Both the position numbers and the translations under genes were made by a program. The notes beneath the pieces are model-generated. The model saw only the letters and a program-made list of their open reading frames with translations. It ran no database searches and had not been told where the DNA came from. This document shows positions 54,567-63,652 of a stretch of DNA of 64,000 bases, in pieces (within the stretch, counting starts at the first letter, position 1; every line of letters starts with the position of its first letter). Source of the DNA: Svornostia abyssi. Its GTDB lineage: Bacteria; Actinomycetota; Thermoleophilia; Solirubrobacterales; Solirubrobacteraceae. The stretch spans positions 868,001 through 932,000 of the forward strand of contig CP088295.1 in NCBI GenBank assembly GCA_024666565.1. The letters run 5' to 3'.

Positions 54567-56372
54567 CTGAACGCCGCTCGCCGGTGGCGATGATCGCCGG
54601 CATCGCCTTTGCCGTGCTCGTGGTGGCCACCTTCGCCGCGTTCTTCATCACGCAGCGGCTCAAGCGCGAGCCCGGCGTGCTCGGCCAGGTGCGCGCCACG
54701 CCGTTCTTCAGCCCGAACCAGGACGGCCGGTTCGACCGCGCGCGCATCGGGTTCCTGCTGAAGGAGCCCGACGACGTGACGGTGACCGTCGAGGACCACG
54801 ACGGCCAGCCGGTCCGCCGCCTCGCGCGCAACGAGCCGCTCGACGCCTACACCCAGTTGCGCCTGGCCTGGGACGGCCGCGACGACGATGGCGCCAAGGC
54901 TCCCGACGGCACGTACCGCGTGCGGGTCGGCCTGCGCCGCCAGGGACGGTCGGTGGTGCTGCCGCGCAACATCGACCTGGACACCACGCCGCCGAAGCCG
55001 AAGGTCCTGAGCATCGGGCCCGAGCGGTCCACCCTGCCGCGCCCCGAGCTGCTGCCCAACCGTGAGGGCGAGCCCGCGCGCGCCCGGCTGTTCCTGCCCG
55101 GCCGCCGCGGCCGGGTGCTGGTCTACCGCACGGACGTCAGCCCGGCGCGCGAGGTGCTCGCGCAGACCGTCCCGAACGGCACGACGACGTGGGAGTGGGA
55201 CGGCACGGTCGACGGCCGCAACGTCGCGCAGGGCACGTACCTCGTGGCGGCCGAGACACGCGACCGGGCGGGGAACATCGGCACGTCGCCCGGCGAAGCT
55301 GCCGCCGAAGCCGGCCTACGGCGAGGAGCTGGGCGGCCACGGCGGCATCAGCATCCGCTACCTCAACGCGCAGCCGCCGACGGTGCCGGTGGAGTCGGCG
55401 TCGCGGGCGGAGTTCGGCGTCATCGCGGGCGGCGAGCGGTACACGTGGCAGATCCGGCGCGTCGGCCAGCCGCGGCGGGCGAACGGCAGCGGGACGCGGC
55501 CGCTCGTGCGCGTCCGCGCGCCCGGGGGCAAGTCGGGCCTCTACCTCTTCGAGCTGCGCACCGCCACGCGCCGCGCCACGGTGCCCTTCCCCGTCCAGTC
55601 GGTGCAGAAGGAGAAGGTCCTCGTCATCCTGCCCGCCACGACGTGGCAGGGCCGCAACCGCGTCGACGACGACGGCGACGGCTGGCCCGACACGCTCGCC
55701 GGCGGGCTGCCCGTCCGCACCGCGCGGATCTACGACGGCAGCAACCTGCCCGCGGGCGTCGAGGACACGACCGGACCCCTGCTGGTCGAGCTCGACCGCC
55801 AGGGCCGCCGGTACGACATCACCACCGATCTGGCCCTCGCCCGCGGTGTGGGACCGCAGCTCGGCGACCACACCGGCGTGATCCTCGCCGGGGACACGCA
55901 GTGGATGGACGCCGCGCTGCAGCGCCGCCTGCGGCGGTGGGTCACGCGCGGCGGGCGGCTGTTCAACGTGGGGGTCGAGTCGCTGCGCCGGGAGGTGCGC
56001 GTGACGCCGCGCCGTGCGATGGATCCGACGACGGCCGCGCCGCGTGACCTGTTCGGCGCGCAGCTCGCGCCGGTGGATCGCGTTCCCGGGACGAGCATCG
56101 TGGTGGCGGAGGACCCGCTGCGCCTGTTCGAGGGCACCGACGGTCAGTTCGATGGCTTCGATGCGTACGAGGCCACGCGGTCGCTGGGCCCGGCCTCCCG
56201 TGTCGTCGCGCTGGGGACGACCGCCGACGGCGAGCGCGACGTCATCGTCGCCAGCCGCCTGAACAAGGGCCTCGTCATCCGCACCGGCCTCCCGCAGCTG
56301 CCGAGCAAGCTCTCCTCCGACGCCGACCTGCAGGCGCTCATCCGCCGCATCTGGGTGCTGCTCAACCAATGA
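54563..56372 (+). CDS. Membrane-anchored protein with FlgD-like Ig domains (frame broken)
   Basis: About 602 aa when one base is removed at 55287-55295 (CGCCCGGCG). One N-terminal helix (about 8-30), then two bacterial Ig-like repeats with ATPFFSPNQDGRFDRARIGF, LAWDGRDDDGAKAPDGTYRV and a second WEWDGTVDGRNVAQGTYLV, as in FlgD-Ig domains. The C-terminal half (about 330-600) has VLVILPATTWQGRNRVDDDGD and a probable Rossmann-like domain (GVILAGDTQWMD, VTRGGRLFNVGVESLRRE) of unknown function. Exported, facing outward. Confidence 0.78.
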
Positions 56373-57925
56373 CGACGACGCTTGCGATCTCCACGTTCGG
56401 CGACGTCGCCCAGACCCTCGGCGTGATCCTCGCCGCGCTCTGCGCCGCCGCCGCGATCTGCGGGCCCGGGCCGAAGCTGCGGGCGCTCGCGGTGCTCGGC
56501 GCGCTTGGCCTGGCAGCGGCGCTGCTGGCCGGGCACGTGTGGACGTCGCCGCAGGTCGAGGAGCTGCGCGACCGCCCCGCCCTGCTCGCCGCCGCGCTCG
56601 GTCTCGGCGCCGCCGGCCTGCTGCTCGGGGCGTGGCTCATCGACCGGCGACCGATGCTGCTGCCGCTGGCCGTCGCCCTGACCCTGCCGTTCCGCGTGCC
56701 GATCGAGGCCGGCGGCGACACCGCGAACCTGCTTGTGCCGCTGTATCTCGTCATTGGCGCGGGCGCGCTGGCGTACGCGATCCCGCGATTGCGCGGGCGT
56801 GCCCGCGAGGAGCAGGCGCCGGGGTGGCTGGAGTGGATCCTCGGCGCCACGGTCGTCCTCTACGCACTGCAGGCCTCGTACTCCAGCGACTTCGACCGCG
56901 CGCTGCAGCAGATCGTCTTCTTCTACGTCCCGTTCGCCGTGCTCTTCGCGCTGCTGCAGCGGGTCCGCTGGACGCCGAAGGTGCTCGCCGGGTGCCTGGC
57001 GATCCTGGCCGGCCTGGCGCTCGTGTTCGTCGGCGTCGGGTTCTACGAGTACGCCACGCGCCAGGTCCTGCTGAACCCGAAGGTCATCAACGCGAACGAG
57101 TTCGCCTCGTACTTCCGGGTCAGCTCGCTGTTCTTCGACCCCAACATCTACGGCCGGTTCCTGGCGATCGTGATGCTCCTCGTCGCCGCCGTCCTGCTGT
57201 GGGCGCGATCGGTGCGCGACGCGGTCGGAGCGGTCGTGGTGCTCGCGGTGCTGTGGGCGGGGCTGGTCGTGACGTTCTCCCAGTCGTCGTTCGCCGCGCT
57301 CCTCGCCGGACTGGCGGTGCTCGGCGGGCTGCGCTGGGGCTGGAAGCGGGCCGCGATCGCGGTGGCCGGTGTCGTGGCCGCGGGCGCGGCGGTGGTCGTG
57401 CTCGGCTCGGGGGCGCTGCGGCTGGAGCTGGGCGACAGCGACTCCGTGAGTGACGCGACGAGCGGCCGCTACGACCTCATCGAGGGCGGCGTGCAGCTCG
57501 CCGGCGAACGGCCCGTCCAGGGCTGGGGCTCGGGCGCGTTCCGGCGCGAGTACCGCGCGCAGGAGAAGGCCAGCGACACCCGCGCCACCGCGGCATCGCA
57601 CACCATCCCGGTCACCGTGGGCGCGGAGCAGGGCATCATCGGGCTCGCGCTGTACCTCGCGCTGCTCGTCGCCGCGCTCGCGCGCCTGCTGCGCGGCATC
57701 GCGGAGAGCCCGGGGCCGGCGGTCCTGGTGGCACGTGCAGGCATCGCGGCGGCGTTCGTCGCGCTCATCGTGCACACGCTGCTCTACGCGGCGTTCCTCG
57801 AGGACCCCCTGATGTGGGCACTGCTCGGCGCGGGTGTCGCGCTGGCGCGCGGCGGCGGCGTGCCTGCGCCGTCCGCCGCCGACGACGAGCCTGAGTCGTG
57901 GTTCGCCGATGTCGCGCCGGCGTGA
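56369..57925 (+). CDS. O-antigen ligase/polymerase-like membrane protein
   Basis: 518 aa with 10-12 membrane segments. The large loop near residues 345-400 (VSDATSGRYDLIEGGVQLAGERPVQGWGSGAF, in parts, and AASHTIPVTVGAEQGIIGLALYL) carries the GxG and His features of the Wzy/WaaL family, which polymerise or transfer lipid-linked glycans. Overlaps both neighbours. Confidence 0.88.
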   Translation: MTTTLAISTFGDVAQTLGVILAALCAAAAICGPGPKLRALAVLGALGLAAALLAGHVWTSPQVEELRDRPALLAAALGLGAAGLLLGAWLIDRRPMLLPLAVALTLPFRVPIEAGGDTANLLVPLYLVIGAGALAYAIPRLRGRAREEQAPGWLEWILGATVVLYALQASYSSDFDRALQQIVFFYVPFAVLFALLQRVRWTPKVLAGCLAILAGLALVFVGVGFYEYATRQVLLNPKVINANEFASYFRVSSLFFDPNIYGRFLAIVMLLVAAVLLWARSVRDAVGAVVVLAVLWAGLVVTFSQSSFAALLAGLAVLGGLRWGWKRAAIAVAGVVAAGAAVVVLGSGALRLELGDSDSVSDATSGRYDLIEGGVQLAGERPVQGWGSGAFRREYRAQEKASDTRATAASHTIPVTVGAEQGIIGLALYLALLVAALARLLRGIAESPGPAVLVARAGIAAAFVALIVHTLLYAAFLEDPLMWALLGAGVALARGGGVPAPSAADDEPESWFADVAPA

Positions 57926-59366
57926 GCTCGCGGCCGCGGCCGGGCTGACGCTCGCCGCGGTCCTCTGGTGGGTCCTGGTCCCGACGTACCCGGCGTACGA
58001 CGCGTACTGGCACCTGGTCTGGGGCCGCGAGCTGCTCGACGGGATGTCCCCGTCGTTCGAGGTCTACGCCGCGCCGACGCAGCACCCGCTGTACGTCGCG
58101 GTCGCCGCTGTCCTCGGCGTGGTGGGCGAGTTCGCCGACCGGCTGCTCGTGCTCGCGGGGCTGCTCTCCCTCGTGGCGCTGGTGTGCGGCGTCTGGCGCC
58201 TGGCGCGCGACCTGTTCGGCGTGTGGCCGGCCGCGCTCGCGGCGCTGTTCGTCGGCTCGAGCTTCGCCTTCCTGCTCTACGCCGTGCGCGCGTACGTGGA
58301 CGTGCCGTTCCTGGCGCTGGTGGCGTGGGCTGCGGCGTCCGAAGTGCGGGGACACCGGTGGAGGCCGATGGTGCTGCTCGCCCTCGCCGGGCTCCTGCGC
58401 CCCGAGGCCTGGGTGCTCGCAGGGCTGCTGTGGCTGTGGCGGGCGTTCGGCCCGGGGGGTGTGCGCATTGCGAGCGGTGACAGCGCGCGGAATGCGCACA
58501 CCCCCCGTGAGCTGGTCGTCTTGGCGGGCATGGTCGTCCTCGCCCCCGTCCTGTGGCTCCTCTCCGACCTCCTCGTCACCGGCGACCCGCTGCACTCCCT
58601 GACCTCCACGAGCGAGCTCGCCGAGGCGCTCGGCCGCGACCGCGGCATCGCGAAGGCGCCGCGCCTGTTCGTCGTCTACGTCTTCGACGTCGCCCGCGCG
58701 CCCGTCGCGCTGGCGGGCGTGATCGGCGCCGTGCTCGCGGTGCGCCGCTACGGGTGGAAGGCGATGGCGGTGCCGCTCGCGCTGGTGCTCACCGGCGCGG
58801 TCACCTTCTTCGGCGCCGGCATCGCCGGCCTGTCGCTGCTACCGCGCTACCTCACCGTCCCGGCCGTCGGCCTCGCCGTGTTCGCCGGGTACGCAGTCGC
58901 CGGCTTCACCACCCTCGCGGCCGACGACCGCTGGCTGCCGGCCTGGCGACGCGGCGCGATCGTCGCGGGCGTGGTGGGGGTCGCGTTCTTCGCCTGGAAG
59001 CTGCCGAGCTTCGGCACGCTCTCCGGGGAGCTGCGGTTCGTCAACGACACGCACGGGGACCTCGTCCGGCTGCTCGACGATCCCGAGGTGCGCCAGGCGC
59101 GCGGGTGCGGGCCGATCACGTTCCCGACGTACCGCCTCGTGCCCGACACGCGCTGGGTGCTCGACGTCGGGGAGGACCAGGTGACGACGCGGGCGATCGC
59201 CGAGCCGGACCGCGGCGTGGCGATCTTCGTCGACCGGTCGGAGAAGAAGCCCCGCCAGCGCTACGGCGAGGCCGACGGGGTCCCGCGCGCGACGAACCGC
59301 GAGGTCCCCGAGGGCTTCGTGGAGATCGCCGCCGAGGGGCCGTTCGTGGCCTACGGGCGCTGCTGA
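57909..59366 (+). CDS. GT-C-fold membrane glycosyltransferase
   Basis: 485 aa with about ten membrane segments. The first outside loop holds PTYPAYDAYWHLVWGRELLDG with the acidic residues expected of GT-C enzymes using polyprenyl-phosphate sugars; LLRPEAWVLAGLLWLWRA follows. ATG 57909 overlaps the previous gene. Codons about 182-199 come from a long inverted repeat (58454-58506). Ends 1 nt before a convergent gene. Confidence 0.82.
   Translation: MSRRRELAAAAGLTLAAVLWWVLVPTYPAYDAYWHLVWGRELLDGMSPSFEVYAAPTQHPLYVAVAAVLGVVGEFADRLLVLAGLLSLVALVCGVWRLARDLFGVWPAALAALFVGSSFAFLLYAVRAYVDVPFLALVAWAAASEVRGHRWRPMVLLALAGLLRPEAWVLAGLLWLWRAFGPGGVRIASGDSARNAHTPRELVVLAGMVVLAPVLWLLSDLLVTGDPLHSLTSTSELAEALGRDRGIAKAPRLFVVYVFDVARAPVALAGVIGAVLAVRRYGWKAMAVPLALVLTGAVTFFGAGIAGLSLLPRYLTVPAVGLAVFAGYAVAGFTTLAADDRWLPAWRRGAIVAGVVGVAFFAWKLPSFGTLSGELRFVNDTHGDLVRLLDDPEVRQARGCGPITFPTYRLVPDTRWVLDVGEDQVTTRAIAEPDRGVAIFVDRSEKKPRQRYGEADGVPRATNREVPEGFVEIAAEGPFVAYGRC
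58454..58506. repeat. 16-bp perfect inverted repeat inside the GT-C gene
   Basis: GGGGGGTGTGCGCATT (58454-58469) and AATGCGCACACCCCCC (58491-58506) are exact complements with a 21-nt spacer. The element is translated as a hydrophilic loop (GVRIASGDSARNAHTP) between membrane helices. It looks like a small mobile palindromic element tolerated in frame. Confidence 0.65.
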
Positions 59367-59367
59367 T

Positions 59368-60276
59368 CTACGCGGCGGCGCTCGTGGCGCTGCCGTCGTC
59401 CGGCCACCCCGGCCAGGCGGCCGCGACGGCGCCCGGCACGACGACGACCTGCTGGCCGGGAGCCCGCCAGAAGTGGTCCTTCGGCTGCTCGCGGAAGTGC
59501 AGGAGTTCGACGCCGAGCTGCTCGGCGAGCTGGCCCATCGTGGGGCAATAGCCGCCGCTGCCCTCGATGAGGATGAGCGGGTCGGCGGCCTGGCGCAGCG
59601 CGACCCCGAACTCGTGGCGCTGGTTCTCCTCGGTGTGCGGCGTGTCCTGCAGCAGGAGGCCGATCGGCTCGCCCGCCACGACGTCGGGCAGCAGGTCGCT
59701 CGACATCCCGATGACCTTCGTCCACCGCGCGGTGAGCGCCGGGTCGTCACGGACGAGGAAGCCGCAGAGCGGGTCGAAGTCCAGGGAGACGAGCCGCCCG
59801 TCCACGCCCTCGGCGGCGTTGCGCTCCAGCGCGCGGAGCAGCACGATGGAGCCCAGGCCCTCGTAGATGCCGGTCTCGACGATGAGCTTCGGCTTGGTCG
59901 CGCGCGCTGCGACGTACCAGAGCAGCCGGTTGCCGATGGGCAGCTTCGTCTTCGCGTCGAAGCGCCAGCGGGTGCGTTCGCTCAGGCGCGTCGTGAGCTC
60001 GGGGTCGGTGCGCGCCTCGGCGAGGAACGCGCGGGCCTGGTCGGCCGTGATGCCGAAATGCGCGGCGCCGAACGCGCAGAGCTCATCGTCGTTGGCGATG
60101 TCGTAGCTGTAACTCTCCACCTCCGGGTCCCACAGGAGGTAGCGCAGGTAGATGCCCGGCTCCTCGCGCAGCGAACAGCCGTACTTCGCGAGGATCTTGC
60201 GCTTGGTCAGCCACCGCAGGCGGCTCATCCGGCGGGCGATGTGACGGGCGCGGGCGCGCAGATCGGTCTCGGCCAT
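59368..60276 (-). CDS. Class I SAM methyltransferase / cephalosporin hydroxylase-like
   Basis: 302 aa from ATG 60276. Core features PKLIVETGIYEGLGSIVLLRAL, RLVSLDFDPLCGFLV, GLLLQDTPHTEENQRHEF and LILIEGSGGYCPTMGQLAEQL fit a class I methyltransferase fold near the O-methyltransferase/CmcI group. The first 90 residues are helical and basic. Substrate unknown; probably part of the glycan gene set. Confidence 0.78.
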   Translation of the reverse strand: MAETDLRARARHIARRMSRLRWLTKRKILAKYGCSLREEPGIYLRYLLWDPEVESYSYDIANDDELCAFGAAHFGITADQARAFLAEARTDPELTTRLSERTRWRFDAKTKLPIGNRLLWYVAARATKPKLIVETGIYEGLGSIVLLRALERNAAEGVDGRLVSLDFDPLCGFLVRDDPALTARWTKVIGMSSDLLPDVVAGEPIGLLLQDTPHTEENQRHEFGVALRQAADPLILIEGSGGYCPTMGQLAEQLGVELLHFREQPKDHFWRAPGQQVVVVPGAVAAAWPGWPDDGSATSAAA

Positions 60277-60289
60277 CTCGGTGCGAACG

Positions 60290-61408
60290 CTACGCCGCCG
60301 AGCGGCGGGCTGTCGAGGTGTCGGCATCGGGGACCGCGACCGGCCGCGTGCGTGCGGCGCTCCGGTCCACGGCGGCCAGGAAGTCGTCCCAGTGCGTGGT
60401 GTGCGGGCCGATGACGTCCAGCAGCCGGCGCAGGCCCTCGAAGTCGTCCTCGAGCTCCCAGCCCCAGTGCAGGACGATCGGGATCCACGCGCCGCCTTCC
60501 CGCTGGATGGCCGCCTGTGCGGGTGCGGCGATGGAGCCGGCTTGCGCGTAGAACGGCTCGTACGACGGGAGATAGACCGCGTCACCGTGCCAGACCGGTC
60601 CGGCCTGCAGGCCCATGTGTCGGACGGACTCCGGCCCGCCGGTGATGACGTCGAAGTGTGCGGCGAGGACCGGCCACTGGCCGGCTCCGAAGCGGTTCCA
60701 CGGCGGCACGAGGATGCGCGTGGAGATGCCGTGCCGCGCGAGCTGGGCGAGACCCTCCTCGAGCCGCCATGCGAGCGCCTCGTCGTCCAGGCCGAGCAGC
60801 TCGCCCTGGTGGCGGGGGCGCAGGTCGCGGGTGCGGTGGTCCAGTCCGTGCATGCCGAACGTCACGCCCTCACGGGGCAGGCGGGCCAGCACCTCGCGCT
60901 CGCGGGCGTCGAGCTCGCGGCGCCGCGTGTCGCGCGGGTCGTTGGGATTCGGCCCGGGCTGCGGCACCACGGCGGTGAGGTACGGCACGCCGGCCTGCGC
61001 CATCACGGCGTGGAAGCGTTCGAAGTCGTCGGTGCCGAAGCGCGGTTCGTCGGCGGCCAGCCAGTGCGGGAACTCGTCCATCCGCACGAGGAACCGGGGC
61101 GGCGCCGCTGCCGCGCTGCCCAGCACGCGGCGGCGCAGGCGCTCCATGCGGACCACCGACCGCTGCTCGGGGTGCAGGAGCCCCTGCTTGACGGCGAGCC
61201 GCTGCGCGAGGCGCCGCGCGTTGCCCGGGACCCGCTGACGCAGCCGACGAGCGATACGAGGCGCGGTCACCTCGTCGGGCAGTGCCTGCACGGCGGTCAG
61301 GGCGTCGTCGAAGACCAACCGTGCAGTCCGGGCTGCACAGTCAGCGGTGATGTCCGGCACGGTACCCGGTGCGCGGCCGCCCCTGTGGAGGTTGGTGATG
61401 GTCCCCAT
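60290..61408 (-). CDS. Polysaccharide deacetylase-like (DUF2334) protein
   Basis: 372 aa. Metal-site-like elements RFLVRMDEFPHW, FGMHGLDHRTRDLR and ILVPPWNRFGAGQW match the DUF2334/NodB-like deacetylase fold: Asp, then HxxxH-type His pair, then PPWN. The N-terminal 100 residues are basic and helical. Likely acts on an amino-sugar polymer or lipid-linked sugar. ATG 61408. Confidence 0.8.
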   Translation of the reverse strand: MGTITNLHRGGRAPGTVPDITADCAARTARLVFDDALTAVQALPDEVTAPRIARRLRQRVPGNARRLAQRLAVKQGLLHPEQRSVVRMERLRRRVLGSAAAAPPRFLVRMDEFPHWLAADEPRFGTDDFERFHAVMAQAGVPYLTAVVPQPGPNPNDPRDTRRRELDAREREVLARLPREGVTFGMHGLDHRTRDLRPRHQGELLGLDDEALAWRLEEGLAQLARHGISTRILVPPWNRFGAGQWPVLAAHFDVITGGPESVRHMGLQAGPVWHGDAVYLPSYEPFYAQAGSIAAPAQAAIQREGGAWIPIVLHWGWELEDDFEGLRRLLDVIGPHTTHWDDFLAAVDRSAARTRPVAVPDADTSTARRSAA

Positions 61409-61427
61409 AACACGGGTTGCCTCGACC

Positions 61428-61958
61428 TCATGATCCCGCGCCTTGAGTCCGGAAACCGATTTCTGGCGAGGTGGACGATGGGCGGGTCGCCCAGTACTGC
61501 ACGGTGCGCGGGGTCAGGCCCTCGCGCTCGTAGAAGCGCCGGGCGTCCGTGTTCGTCGCCACGACGTCGAGTGCGACCGTGTGGACCCCGAGCGGCGCGA
61601 GCTCTGCGTAGACGCGATCGAGCAGCGCCTTGCCGATCCCCGCACCCCGCCGGTCGGCGGCGATGCTCAGCGTCTCCACGATGCCGAGCCGGTCGGGCTC
61701 GCGCCAGCCCGGCATCCCGTCGGCGACGTGGGTGAAGGCGTAGCCGACGGCGGTGCCGTCCGGGTCGCGGGCGACGAGGACGAACGCTTCGTCGTCGCCG
61801 TCCAGCCATCGGCGGTACGTCGTGACCCGGCGGCTCCACGCATCGTCGTCGGTGCGCAGCGGGCCGAACTGCGGGGCGATCTCGGCGTGGTGGTCGCGCA
61901 TCTCGAGATACAGCCCCCGGACCTCGTCGAGGACCTCGCTGCCGTGGCGCGTGATCAC
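61428..61958 (-). CDS. GNAT-family N-acetyltransferase
   Basis: 176 aa. FVLVARDPDGTAVGYAF, VETLSIAADRRGAGIGKALLDRVY (acetyl-CoA loop RRGAGIGKAL) and LDVVATNTDARRFYEREGL define a GNAT domain. GTG 61958 overlaps the upstream glycosyltransferase stop. Confidence 0.9.
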   Translation of the reverse strand: MITRHGSEVLDEVRGLYLEMRDHHAEIAPQFGPLRTDDDAWSRRVTTYRRWLDGDDEAFVLVARDPDGTAVGYAFTHVADGMPGWREPDRLGIVETLSIAADRRGAGIGKALLDRVYAELAPLGVHTVALDVVATNTDARRFYEREGLTPRTVQYWATRPSSTSPEIGFRTQGAGS

Positions 61959-62990
61959 GGGGTGATCCCCAGGTCCGCGAGCCGCTCCCACAGCGGGCCG
62001 TTCTGCCGCTCGGCGGTCTGCGCGAGCGCCCAGTCGCGCAGCGCGAGGTCGGGGGTGGCGCGGCGTCCCGCGTGCGCCCGCAGGGCCGCGGCGAATGCGG
62101 TGGCGTCGGCCGCCGTCGTCACCGCGGTCTCCCAGGTGTGCACGCCCGCGAGCTCCGGCGTCACGGTCCGGACACCCTGTCGCGCGTACTTGAGGATCCG
62201 GTACGGCAGCCCGGCGTCGTTGAACGGTTCGACCTTGAACGGGACGATCCCGACGTCCGCGCAGCCGATGAGCCGGGCCGCTTCCTCGTCGTCGCGTGCA
62301 CCGAGCCACACGATCTGCGGCGCCGCACGGCACCACGCGGCGTCCGGCTCGTCGGCGACCTCATCCTCGTGGAAGGCGCCGATCGCCAGCAGTGTGAGCT
62401 CGGGGACCTGCTCGCAGACCGCGCGCAGCAGCGCCCAGTCGCAGCGGCGCCCGAGGTGGCCGAGCGACACGGCGACGACGCTCGTGCCCGGGTCGTGGGT
62501 GGGAAAGCTGTCGGCGGCCAGCGCCACCAGGGTCGGCGTGCGGCCGGCCGCGCGCTCGAGCCGGGCGAGCTCATCGGAGGCGACGAACGTCAGCGCGGCC
62601 CGCGACGCCGCCTCCTCGTGCAGCGCGGCGAGCCGGTCGCGGAGCTTGGGGCCGGCGTCGTAGGCCATCTCGTAGCGGTCCCACCGCCCGTACCAGAGCT
62701 CGGCCTGGGGCCGTGCGGCGAGGATCTGGCGCGCGAGCGGCCACTGCACGGGGTGGAAGATCACGAGCGCCCGCAGGTCCCCGGGCAGGTGGCGCAGCAG
62801 CCGCCGCGCCGTCGTGCGTGCCAGCCGGGAAGCCACGGGCGCTGGGAGCCGCGCGAAGGTCCCGTACCGCACGGGGGGGCGGATCGGCGGCGACGACGCC
62901 CTCTGCACGCAGCAGATCCTCGGCCTGGTCGCGCAGGATGAACGCGTCGAGCGGACGGGGGAGCAGCAGCAGGCAGAGCGGGCGATCCAC
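61955..62990 (-). CDS. GT-B glycosyltransferase (frame broken)
   Basis: About 344 aa after removing one base from the G7 run at 62873-62879; GTG 62990 then gives DRPLCLLLLPRPLDAFILRD joined to VRYGTFARLPAPVASRL. Later features SLGHLGRRCDWALLRAV, IGCADVGIVPFKVEPFND and YRILKYARQGVRTVTPEL are typical of GT4-like enzymes. First gene of a four-gene minus-strand operon. Confidence 0.8.
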
Positions 62991-63065
62991 GGTGCGCGCA
63001 CGCTAGTCCATGGCTCCGGCGGTGCGACGCGCTGTCCCGCCTCCTGCGAGACTCGCGGCCTGCCA

Positions 63066-63641
63066 ATGCCTGCTCAGGACCTCAACGCCACCGCCGCCTC
63101 GCTGCTCGGTTTCCTCCACGACGGGCCTCGGACGGGCTGGGATCTCGTCGCGACGGCCGAAGCGGCGATCGGGCCGTTCTGGTCGCTCACGCGCAGCCAG
63201 GTCTACCGTGAGCTCGCGCGCATGGCGGAGTCCGGCTACGTCGAGGCGGGGGACCCGGGCCCGCGCGAACGGCGCCCGTACGAGATCACTGACGCGGGCA
63301 GGGCGGCCTTCCTGGAGTGGGCCTCGCGTGAACCTGGCGAGGAGGTCATCCGCTTCCCGCTGCTCCTGCTGATCGCCCTGGGCCGGCACATGCCGGCGGG
63401 GCAGCTCATCCCGGCGGTGCGCCACCATCGAACGCTGCACGCGATCCGCCTCCAGCGGCTGGAGGGCGTCATGCAGGCGGTCGAAGCGGCGCAGGGCGCG
63501 GACCCGTTCGCCGTGGCCACGATGCGGTTCGGGCTGGGCTACGAGCGGGCGGCGGTCGCGTGGTTCGATGACCTGCCTGAGGAGATCCGCGGCACCGAGC
63601 CGTGGCCTGAGGTCCCGCCGGTCGACGGCGCCGTGGCGTAG
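63066..63641 (+). CDS. PadR-family transcriptional regulator
   Basis: 191 aa. Winged-helix domain (about 8-85) with LLGFLHDGPRTGWDLVATAE, SLTRSQVYRELARMAESGYVE and YEITDAGRAAFLEW, followed by a C-terminal dimerisation region. Divergent from the glycosyltransferase operon (75 nt between starts), so it may control it. ATG 63066. Confidence 0.9.
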   Translation: MPAQDLNATAASLLGFLHDGPRTGWDLVATAEAAIGPFWSLTRSQVYRELARMAESGYVEAGDPGPRERRPYEITDAGRAAFLEWASREPGEEVIRFPLLLLIALGRHMPAGQLIPAVRHHRTLHAIRLQRLEGVMQAVEAAQGADPFAVATMRFGLGYERAAVAWFDDLPEEIRGTEPWPEVPPVDGAVA

Positions 63642-63652
63642 CGTCCCGCGCC

